DNA of 10,860 bases, taken from positions 1 to 10,860 of the forward strand of contig JAGAXP010000042.1 in NCBI GenBank assembly GCA_017940955.1. The letters are read 5' to 3'. Numbering within the stretch: the stretch's first letter is position 1; each line of letters begins with the position of its first letter. A program made the translations under genes and the position numbers. This DNA is from Oribacterium sp. (lineage in GTDB: Bacteria > Bacillota_A > Clostridia > Lachnospirales > Lachnospiraceae). The notes beneath the pieces were generated by a model that saw only the letters and a program-made list of their open reading frames with translations, made no database searches and was not told the DNA's origin. Below are positions 5,965-10,860 of this stretch, piece after piece.

Positions 5965-6795
5965 ATGAAATTAAGAAAATTATCAGCTGTCATAATGGCA
6001 GCAATTCTCGCAACCTCATCACCTGTAAGCTCATATCTCGGTGAGATTACGGCATTTGCAAAGAAAGATGAAGATGAGGATGAAAAAGACTATTCCATAG
6101 GAGATGCATCCTGGGATACTACTGAAGATTCTGATGGTAAGACACATGTTTATGCTACCTGGTCAGAGGCTTCGGATAAATCCACCGGAAAGATCGTCAT
6201 TTATGTTGATGACAAAAACCGCACAAGTGATGCTACAAGCGGAGGTATAACAGCATCCACAACCTCAGGTAAAAAAGAGCTTACAAGCTATATCAAAAAA
6301 ATAAATCGAACAGGAGAATACACCTTTAAGATTACCGCAGGAAAGAAAAATAAAGGTGAAGATGAATATTCATCCTCAGAGTCTGATGTCCTCGAAGTTG
6401 ACAGCGATTTTCTTAAATCACTTTCTTCATCATCGGGCTCATCAAGCTCAGGTTCTTCATCAGTTACACCTAACGGAAACTCATCAGGTTCATCAGGAAC
6501 ATCTGCTTCCGGATCTTCACCTGCAGATGCAATGAACGGTGGTTCCCAGAATTCTTCACAGAATTCATCTCAGGCTCCAAATCAGGAGTCTACCGCAGCA
6601 GACCAGTGGCAGAATTGGGCACCATACGGATGGGTATATCTCGAGAACGGTATTCCCGTAACCAACAGATGGGTTGTGGAAAGCGACGGAAAGTGGTATC
6701 ACATTGGCACTAACGGATTCATGGATGTGGATAAATTTGTCGATGACGAATATGGACATCATTTCGTTGGAGCTGACGGAGCGCTGATGTACTGA
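5965..6795 (+). CDS. Secreted protein with C-terminal cell-wall-binding repeat
   Basis: A 276-residue exported protein. The start is set at ATG 5965, because GGAGG (5955-5959) lies 5 nt upstream; the in-frame ATG at 5953 precedes it. A signal peptide (about 1-32) probably ends at TAFA before KK. An acidic patch DEDEDEKD (35-42) follows. Residues about 43-148 look like a beta-sandwich of fibronectin type, with ATWSEASD, KIVIYVDD and RTGEYTFKITAG. Residues 150-210 are a Ser/Gly/Asn/Gln-rich linker. The C-terminus (about 218-276) matches choline/glucan-binding-type repeats: GWVYLENG, RWVVESDGKWYHIG, then GHHFVGADGALMY. I infer a surface protein held on wall polymer. It has no catalytic motif that I can see. 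It appears monocistronic. Confidence 0.82.
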   Translation: MKLRKLSAVIMAAILATSSPVSSYLGEITAFAKKDEDEDEKDYSIGDASWDTTEDSDGKTHVYATWSEASDKSTGKIVIYVDDKNRTSDATSGGITASTTSGKKELTSYIKKINRTGEYTFKITAGKKNKGEDEYSSSESDVLEVDSDFLKSLSSSSGSSSSGSSSVTPNGNSSGSSGTSASGSSPADAMNGGSQNSSQNSSQAPNQESTAADQWQNWAPYGWVYLENGIPVTNRWVVESDGKWYHIGTNGFMDVDKFVDDEYGHHFVGADGALMY

Positions 6796-6801
6796 TTATC
6801 A

Positions 6802-6857
6802 GCCGGTCAGGCCGGCATATCTGTGTCAGATATCCAGGTTTAGTTACTCACCTAAAC
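6802..6857 (+). other. Three back-to-back hairpins after the secreted-protein gene
   Basis: GCCGG/CCGGC (6802-6816), ATATCTG/CAGATAT (6817-6833, exact, 3-nt loop) and GTTTAG/CTAAAC (6838-6857) follow one another from 6 nt after the stop. None is followed by a T-run, so they may protect the mRNA 3' end or act as a poor terminator. Confidence 0.45.
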
Positions 6858-6893
6858 AGATGAGAAAATGTATATTATTTTTATAGCTCTTTG

Positions 6894-6907
6894 AGATTTT
6901 AAAATCT
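6894..6907. promoter_or_regulatory. 14-bp palindrome upstream of mscL
   Basis: AGATTTTAAAATCT is a perfect palindrome lying 20 nt upstream of the mscL ATG. It could be a small operator or just AT-rich sequence; I could not fix a promoter around it. Confidence 0.25.
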
Positions 6908-6927
6908 TAGGGCAAAAGGGGGAAAAT

Positions 6928-7404
6928 ATGAAGGATTTCGTAAAAGAATTCAAGGAATTTGCAATCAAAGGCAATATGATCGACCTGGCTGTAGGTATGA
7001 TCATCGGTTCTGCTTTTACTTCTTTGGTAAAGGGCATCGTTGATTATCTGGTTATGCCGCTGCTTTCCATCTTTACCGGAAAGCTGGATTTCAGCAATAT
7101 GTTCGTACCGCTTGCAGGTCAGACCACAAAGGTTTTTGACCTGGCAGTAGAGGAGGGTGCTGTTTTTGCTTATGGAAAATTCATTACAGAGGCTATTTCA
7201 TTCCTTATCATGGCTTTTGTAGTATTTCTCTTTGTAAAAGGCATTAACAAGCTTCGTAGGGAAGAGGCTCCCGCTGAGGAACCTGCAAAGACAAAGGAGT
7301 GTCCATACTGCAAGTCAGAGATCAGCATCGAAGCAACAAGATGCCCGCACTGTACATCAAAGCTTGAGGGCTTCAAGATCGATCCTGCTGAGCTCAACGC
7401 CTGA
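6928..7404 (+). CDS. mscL: Large-conductance mechanosensitive channel MscL with C-terminal zinc ribbon
   Basis: A membrane channel that opens under high membrane tension and releases solutes during osmotic downshock; it works as a homopentamer. The N-terminal signature FVKEFKEFAIKGNMIDLAVG (4-23) and pore helix (about 16-45) are clear, as is the second membrane helix (about 80-105). Length is 158 residues against about 136 in E. coli. The usual C-terminal helical bundle is replaced after an Ala/Glu/Pro linker by a zinc ribbon with CPYC (125-128) and CPHC (139-142). The spacing is CxxC-10-CxxC. The start follows AAGGGGG (6917-6922). A strong terminator comes next, so the gene stands alone. Channel identity is very firm; metal binding is inferred from the four cysteines. 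Confidence 0.96.
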   Translation: MKDFVKEFKEFAIKGNMIDLAVGMIIGSAFTSLVKGIVDYLVMPLLSIFTGKLDFSNMFVPLAGQTTKVFDLAVEEGAVFAYGKFITEAISFLIMAFVVFLFVKGINKLRREEAPAEEPAKTKECPYCKSEISIEATRCPHCTSKLEGFKIDPAELNA

Positions 7405-7430
7405 TATATAAAAAAACATAACAGCCCACC

Positions 7431-7445
7431 CGGCTGAACTGTTAC
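7431..7445 (+). repeat. Dispersed motif copy CGGCTGAACTGTTAC
   Basis: This copy and the GCCCACC before it (7424-7430) match the right inner arm of the element at 2696-2828 over about 22 nt with two differences. It sits between the mscL stop and its terminator. Confidence 0.6.
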
Positions 7446-7447
7446 AA

Positions 7448-7479
7448 AAAGATCGCCGCGCAATGCAGCGGTCTTTTTT
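7448..7479 (+). terminator. Intrinsic terminator of mscL
   Basis: AAAGATCGCCGC (7448-7459) pairs with GCAGCGGTCTTT (7465-7476) with one mismatch and one G-U pair around the loop GCAAT. The T-run continues to 7479. Confidence 0.88.
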
Positions 7480-7531
7480 CTTATATTCAGCTTATGCGCC
7501 AATATACAAAAAATCGGCAGTTCTTTTTTCC

Positions 7532-7571
7532 TTGATTTTATTTCAATCAGCGTTTAATATACTTTAAACGC
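7532..7571 (+). promoter_or_regulatory. Possible thioesterase promoter with overlapping palindrome
   Basis: TATACT (7558-7563) is a fair -10 box, and TTGATT (7532-7537) a fair -35 box at a long 20-nt spacing. An exact inverted repeat GCGTTTAA/TTAAACGC (7550-7571) brackets the -10 box, a common operator position. TGATT/AATCA (7533-7549) forms a second inverted repeat just before it. The repressor is unknown. Confidence 0.4.
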
Positions 7572-7731
7572 CTTGGAAAGACCGTATCAGGCGATACTGA
7601 CTTTCCTGGCATGTAACTACTGTTGGACAGGATAACAGGCACCTTAAGGAACGGAACACCCATAAACCAGAGACTTTCAGGCAGGTTTTACGGGAACGTA
7701 GAACCTGCCTTTTCAGATTCAGGAGACATTT
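7570..7731 (+). promoter_or_regulatory. Structured 5' leader of the thioesterase gene, terminator-like hairpin before the RBS
   Basis: The leader opens with a composite stem: GCC/GGC (7570-7572 with 7608-7610) and GGAAAG/CTTTCC (7575-7580 with 7601-7606), enclosing GTATC/GATAC (7584-7597) with loop AGGC. A small CTGTT/AACAG stem (7620-7638) follows. At 7679-7710 lies a stable hairpin: AGGCAGGTT/AACCTGCCT, a T-G wobble, then TACG/CGTA closed by a GGAA tetraloop, followed by TTT. It ends only 10 nt before the AGGAGA Shine-Dalgarno (7721-7726). This is the layout of an attenuator or riboswitch-type leader, but I do not recognise a known class and find no convincing antiterminator. Confidence 0.45.
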
Positions 7732-8457
7732 ATGTACGAAATAAAAGAGAGAGTAAGGTATTCAGAAGTAGGGGGATCGCAGGACATCACTATAACCTCC
7801 CTGGTAAATTATCTTCAGGATTGCAGCACCTTCCATTCAGCTGACATTGGACTGACACTGGACAGGCTGAATGAACTCCATAAGGCCTGGCTTCTTAGCT
7901 ACTGGGATATTTACGTAGAAAGGATGCCCAGATTATATGAGAACATCACCGTGGGTACAAGCCCTCATGCTTTCAGAGGAGTGCTTGGCCGCAGAAATTT
8001 CTGGATAAAGGATTCTGAGGGAAATTACCTGTTAAGGGCCGACAGCATTTGGTTCTGTTTTGACACGGAACGCCAGCGTCCGGTCAAGATAGATGAAGAA
8101 ATGGTTAGTTATTTCGGAGAACTGGAGGATGTTCTTAAACTCACTGCCGGAGACCGCAAGGTTCAGGAACCGGAGGAAATGGTTGAGGCACCTGCCATTA
8201 AGATCGAGCCCCATCACATCGATACCAACCACCATGTGAACAATGCCCGGTATCTTCAGATTGCGGACGATGTGCTTTCAGCAGTAACCGAAGGAAAGGA
8301 GAGCTTCACTTCCGGCCGTATAAGAGCAGAATACCGAAAAGCAGCCGTTCTCGGAGACATTATGATCCCCATGTACGAAAAGAGTGCCAATGGCGGGATA
8401 GTAGTCAGTCTCCGGTCAGAAACAGGAGATGTATTCTGTAACATAGAATTTCTGTAA
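7732..8457 (+). CDS. Acyl-ACP thioesterase (FatA/FatB-like)
   Basis: A cytoplasmic enzyme that hydrolyses acyl-acyl carrier protein and releases free fatty acid, ending or diverting fatty-acid synthesis. The 241-residue protein shows the double hot-dog layout of the family. The N-terminal half has RVRYSEVGGSQDITITSLVN (7-26) followed by YLQDCSTFHS (27-36), and RRNFWIKDSEGNYLLRADSIW (87-107) spans its central strands. The second half contains DTNHHVNNARYL (164-175), the family catalytic motif DxNxHVNN with Asp164, Asn166 and His168. The start is at ATG 7732, 5 nt after AGGAGA. It stands apart from other fatty-acid genes, behind its own structured leader. Chain-length preference cannot be read. 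Function assignment is firm. Confidence 0.92.
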   Translation: MYEIKERVRYSEVGGSQDITITSLVNYLQDCSTFHSADIGLTLDRLNELHKAWLLSYWDIYVERMPRLYENITVGTSPHAFRGVLGRRNFWIKDSEGNYLLRADSIWFCFDTERQRPVKIDEEMVSYFGELEDVLKLTAGDRKVQEPEEMVEAPAIKIEPHHIDTNHHVNNARYLQIADDVLSAVTEGKESFTSGRIRAEYRKAAVLGDIMIPMYEKSANGGIVVSLRSETGDVFCNIEFL

Positions 8458-8468
8458 AATGGTTTTTC

Positions 8469-8483
8469 ACCGGGAATTCCGGT
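8469..8483. other. Short hairpin after the thioesterase gene
   Basis: ACCGG-GAATT-CCGGT, 11 nt after the stop. There is no T-run of note after it, so its use as a terminator is doubtful. The rest of the gap to 8595 shows no clear promoter. Confidence 0.35.
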
Positions 8484-8595
8484 TTCACACGTTCATGTAT
8501 ATTGCAGCTTCAAGAGCATTATTTACATAAACTTTTATTTTAGTCCGACTGCACCGGTGAATATCGGCAGTTAAGTTTTTCAGAAAGGTTTAATC

Positions 8596-9246
8596 ATGAT
8601 CGAATTAGGAAAGAATCAGACATTAAAGATTGCAAGAGAAAAGGATTTCGGAGTTTATCTTGAGGACAATGAAGGCGCCTCCGTTCTTCTTCCGAAAAAG
8701 CAGGTTCCCAACGGAAAAACCATAGGGGATGAATTATCGGTATTTGTTTACAAGGATTCCAGAGACCGCCTTATAGCAACCACCCAGAAGCCTCTTATGG
8801 CAGTGGGAGAGATAGCAAAGGTTATGGTCAAGGATATTACCAAGATCGGTGCTTTTGTAGACATCGGACTGGAGAGAGATGTGCTTCTTCCATATCATGA
8901 AATGAGATATGAAGTAAAAAAAGGTGATTCTGTGGAAGTATATCTTTATGTGGATCACACACAGCGCCTCGCCGCTACCATGTACACAAAGAAGCATACA
9001 GACGCTACCGTTATTAAAAATGACGAAATTAAGAGCTATTATTATGAGCAAAATGCCGATGAGGTTTTGAGGATATTGACAGAAAAGTTCGGAGGACATG
9101 TTCCGTACACCGACAAAACTGTACAACCTGACGAAATTCAGCGGGATTTCGGTATGTCAAAGGCCGCTTTCAAGCGTTCTGTAGGCAAATTGCTGAAAGA
9201 AGGCAAAATTAAGATAACAAAAACTTCGATTTTTTGTCTTTATTAA
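8596..9246 (+). CDS. cvfB: S1-domain RNA-binding protein, CvfB/YitL family, lacking the third S1 domain
   Basis: A cytoplasmic RNA-binding protein; CvfB in Staphylococcus affects virulence gene expression, and its relatives bind RNA through S1 folds. Residues 3-64 are the first S1-like domain (LGKNQTLKIAREKDFGVYL, LLPKKQVPNG, DRLIATT). Residues 70-130 are the second (GEIAKVMVKDITKIGAFVDI, DVLLPYHEM, RLAATMY). Residues about 155-212 are the winged helix (DEIQRDFGMSKAAFKRSVGK). Family members I remember have about 280 residues, with another S1 domain between the second S1 and the winged helix. Here only about 23 residues (131-153) remain, so roughly 65-70 residues are missing without loss of frame. 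AAAGG at 8584-8588 lies 7 nt before the ATG. Confidence 0.88.
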   Translation: MIELGKNQTLKIAREKDFGVYLEDNEGASVLLPKKQVPNGKTIGDELSVFVYKDSRDRLIATTQKPLMAVGEIAKVMVKDITKIGAFVDIGLERDVLLPYHEMRYEVKKGDSVEVYLYVDHTQRLAATMYTKKHTDATVIKNDEIKSYYYEQNADEVLRILTEKFGGHVPYTDKTVQPDEIQRDFGMSKAAFKRSVGKLLKEGKIKITKTSIFCLY

Positions 9247-9422
9247 CAAAACCGGTTTTCCTGTCGGACACTTTGTCTAAATATTCACATCTTTTTTTGG
9301 GTAGCTGTGCCGTAGAGATTAAATATTTGTTGGAGTATCATACACATTGTCACAAAGAGCTGGTGATTGAATCTCTTTGTCAACCAAGCAACGTATTTAA
9401 CTCAGTAAGGAGACATGTAACT
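9247..9422 (+). promoter_or_regulatory. Leader of the sugar ABC ATPase gene, with hairpin 9352-9380
   Basis: ACAAAGAG (9352-9359) and CTCTTTGT (9373-9380) form an exact 8-bp stem with a 13-nt loop, about 26 nt before the ribosome binding site. AAAACCGGTTTT (9248-9259), a perfect palindrome, follows the cvfB stop, and TTTTTTT lies at 9292-9298. No promoter pair with good spacing was found, and no cre-like site. A start-stop ATGTAA (9415-9420) falls between the AAGGAG (9407-9412) and the true ATG. Confidence 0.4.
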
Positions 9423-10535
9423 ATGGCAAGTGTAGTTCTTAAAGATGTAACCAAGAAATACTCAAACGGTTTTGAAGCCGTTAAGAAGTTCAACCTTGAT
9501 GTAAAGGATCAGGAGTTTATCATTTTCGTAGGTCCTTCAGGATGTGGAAAGTCAACCACACTTCGTATGATCGCAGGTCTTGAGGATATCTCAAGCGGTG
9601 ACCTTCTCATCGATGGCAAGAGAATGAATGATGTAGAGCCTAAGGACAGAGATATCGCAATGGTATTCCAGAACTACGCTCTGTATCCTCATATGTCAGT
9701 ATATGATAACATGGCATTTGGTCTTAAGCTTCGTAAGGTTCCTAAGGATGAGATCGATCAGAAGGTACATGAGGCAGCAAGAATCCTTGACCTTGAGCAC
9801 CTTCTTGACAGAAAGCCAAAGGCTCTTTCAGGTGGACAGAGACAGCGTGTTGCCATGGGACGTGCAATCGTTCGTAGACCTAAGGTATTCCTTATGGACG
9901 AGCCTCTTTCAAACCTTGATGCTAAGCTTCGTGCACAGATGCGTGTAGAGATCGCAAAGCTTCACAAGTCTCTTGAGACAACTATCATCTATGTAACACA
10001 CGATCAGACAGAGGCTATGACTCTCGGAACAAGAATCGTTGTTCTTAAGGATGGTATCATTCAGCAGGTTGATTCTCCTGAGAATCTTTATGACACACCT
10101 TGCAACAAGTTCGTTGCCGGATTCATCGGTTCTCCTCAGATGAACATGATCGATGCAGAGTGCGGCGAGTCAAACGGAGAGGTAACTCTTACATTTGCAG
10201 GTCACACAATCGCTCTTAGCCCTGCTAAGGCTGCAAAGCTTAAGGAAGGCGGATACATCGGAAAGACTGTTACTCTCGGAATCAGACCTGAGCACATCCA
10301 TGACGAAGAAGATTTCGTAGCAGCTCACCAGAAGCAGACATTACAGGCTGAGATCAAGGTATACGAGATGCTCGGTGCTGAGACACTCCTTTACTTCGAT
10401 TTGGGAGATGCTTCATGGGTAGCAAGAGTTAACCCTAAGACAGCAGCTCGTACAGGATCTAACGTTACATTCGCTATCGACGAGTCAAAGATCCACGTAT
10501 TCGACAAGGATACAGAGAAGACCATCACAAACTAA
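9423..10535 (+). CDS. msmX: Sugar ABC transporter ATPase, MsmX/MsmK/UgpC type
   Basis: The energising subunit of carbohydrate importers; proteins of this type often serve several sugar transporters encoded elsewhere. It has 370 residues. The start is ATG 9423, 10 nt after AAGGAG; the frame is open further upstream, but that stretch does not fit the family. Walker A is GPSGCGKST (37-45), the Q-loop is FQNYALYPH (82-90), the signature is LSGGQRQR (135-142), Walker B is VFLMDEPLSNLDAKLR (155-170), and the switch His is His193. The C-terminal part (about 240-360) is the OB/TOBE regulatory domain with LGIRPEH (285-291). No permease or binding protein lies next to it, which fits a shared ATPase. 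Codon use is strikingly uniform (CTT for Leu, GTA/GTT for Val, CGT/AGA for Arg), unlike its neighbours and typical of strong expression. Confidence 0.94.
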   Translation: MASVVLKDVTKKYSNGFEAVKKFNLDVKDQEFIIFVGPSGCGKSTTLRMIAGLEDISSGDLLIDGKRMNDVEPKDRDIAMVFQNYALYPHMSVYDNMAFGLKLRKVPKDEIDQKVHEAARILDLEHLLDRKPKALSGGQRQRVAMGRAIVRRPKVFLMDEPLSNLDAKLRAQMRVEIAKLHKSLETTIIYVTHDQTEAMTLGTRIVVLKDGIIQQVDSPENLYDTPCNKFVAGFIGSPQMNMIDAECGESNGEVTLTFAGHTIALSPAKAAKLKEGGYIGKTVTLGIRPEHIHDEEDFVAAHQKQTLQAEIKVYEMLGAETLLYFDLGDASWVARVNPKTAARTGSNVTFAIDESKIHVFDKDTEKTITN

Positions 10536-10565
10536 TTTGGATCAATCCCTTCATAAAAGATTTCA

Positions 10566-10600
10566 AACCCCGGAACCTAATCGTTCCGGGGTTATTTAAT
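10566..10600 (+). terminator. Terminator of the sugar ABC ATPase gene
   Basis: AACCCCGGAAC (10566-10576) is the exact inverse of GTTCCGGGGTT (10583-10593), with loop CTAATC. The T-tract is short (ATTTAAT), but the 11-bp GC-rich stem 30 nt after the stop is convincing. Confidence 0.82.
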
Positions 10601-10609
10601 GCAGCTGGC

Positions 10610-10671
10610 AACAGTTCAGCCGGTGTACATGAAGGGCCTGGTGGTCGGGCATCCGGTTGAATGCGTTGAGC
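10610..10671 (-). repeat. Decayed copy of the 133-bp element family
   Basis: On the minus strand 10623-10610 reads CCGGCTGAACTGTT. GGGCATC (10647-10653) followed after 12 nt by TTGAGC (10666-10671) repeats the exact arrangement found at 2709-2733 inside the 133-bp element. The rest is diverged. Confidence 0.5.
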
Positions 10672-10703
10672 TGAGTCGAGCAAAATCAAGACAGACCCCC
10701 TTA

Positions 10704-10724
10704 GAACCACTTGGTTCCCTTTTT
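10704..10724 (+). terminator. Weak terminator-like hairpin
   Basis: GAACC-ACTT-GGTTC followed by CC and five T. The stem is only 5 bp. Its transcript of origin is unclear, since the main terminator lies 110 nt upstream. Confidence 0.3.
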
Positions 10725-10742
10725 CCTTAGCCCCCTCGCCAA

Positions 10743-10817
10743 GTCAGATTTTTCATAAAGAAAATATCTGACATTGCTGCCCAAGATTTGTTTTTTAATC
10801 TTGGGAGCCGCGCGGCT
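10743..10817. other. Consecutive hairpins in the gene-free right end
   Basis: GTCAGATTTTTC (10743-10754) pairs with GAAAATATCTGAC (10760-10772) with one bulge. CCCAAGATT (10780-10788) pairs exactly with AATCTTGGG (10797-10805). AGCCGCGCGGCT (10806-10817) is a perfect palindrome directly abutting it. Together with the terminator at 10829-10851 these fill the window end. They may belong to an unrecognised non-coding RNA or stacked extragenic palindromes. Confidence 0.4.
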
Positions 10818-10823
10818 TTGAGC

Positions 10824-10854
10824 GCAAAAAAAGAATCCATAAGGATTCTTTCTT
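10824..10854 (-). terminator. Terminator, mainly for a minus-strand gene beyond the window
   Basis: AAAGAATCC (10830-10838) and GGATTCTTT (10843-10851) form an exact stem with loop ATAA. The minus strand continues into a run of seven T, while the + strand has only TTTCTTTG. This points to a gene ending here from the right, convergent with the sugar ABC ATPase gene. Confidence 0.65.
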
Positions 10855-10860
10855 TGTTAG

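Noticed and set aside
7623..7844. 73-codon + strand frame in the thioesterase leader
   Set aside because: It has no ribosome binding site, crosses the terminator-like hairpin and overlaps the thioesterase gene in another frame.
9234..9422. 63-codon N-terminal extension of the sugar ABC ATPase
   Set aside because: It begins within the preceding gene, lacks family similarity and would place the Shine-Dalgarno inside the coding part.
9247..9422. Catabolite-control (cre) site before the sugar ABC ATPase
   Set aside because: No sequence close to the TGWAARCGNTWNCA pattern was found in the leader.
10525..10710. Minus-strand 61-codon frame
   Set aside because: It covers the terminator of the ATPase gene and the decayed repeat, with no motif or ribosome binding site.

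Overview
The window looks like a chromosomal stretch from a low-to-moderate GC Gram-positive anaerobe of the Clostridia, most likely a Lachnospiraceae member close to Butyrivibrio or Pseudobutyrivibrio. The basis is Shine-Dalgarno sites of AGGAGG type before nearly every gene, tRNAs without an encoded CCA, a YtrA-type GntR/ABC operon, a secreted protein with a choline-binding-type wall repeat, and an orphan MsmX/UgpC-type sugar ATPase. The genus is inference. All confident genes are on the + strand.

Layout. Bases 1-230 hold a gene-free array: four copies of a 33-nt unit with covarying inverted ends, spaced exactly 53 nt apart. Then come a promoter (251-280) and apbE (TTG start at 324), a flavin transferase lipoprotein. 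A 117-nt relic-like reading frame follows, then a GNAT acetyltransferase with a YoaP-like C-terminal domain. Next is a two-gene tRNA-Gln(CTG) transcription unit with its own promoter and terminator. Bases 2653-2906 hold a 133-bp nested inverted-repeat element and a tandem-repeat operator candidate. These precede a three-gene operon: YtrA-type regulator, ABC ATPase and a large membrane permease. After a 42-nt almost perfect palindrome (5753-5794) come a secreted repeat protein, an MscL channel ending in a four-cysteine zinc ribbon, an acyl-ACP thioesterase behind a structured leader, a shortened CvfB-type S1 RNA-binding protein, and an orphan sugar-ABC ATPase with very uniform, high-expression codon use. 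The last 325 bases contain no gene, only a terminator, a decayed repeat copy and a run of four hairpins. The final hairpin probably terminates a minus-strand gene beyond the window.

How the parts relate. Only the GntR-ABC-permease set is a clear operon (8-nt overlap, then 56 nt), presumably induced by a signal that releases the regulator from the repeats at 2859-2891. The other genes look like single transcription units of core or envelope physiology: flavinylation, osmotic release, fatty-acid release, RNA binding and sugar uptake.

The most unusual material is non-coding. The 53-nt array is one case. A second is a repeat family sharing CGRCTGAACTGTT, present at four places and most complete in the 133-bp element. 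A third is the thioesterase leader with its terminator-like hairpin right before the ribosome binding site. No complete mobile element, CRISPR system or defence island is visible.
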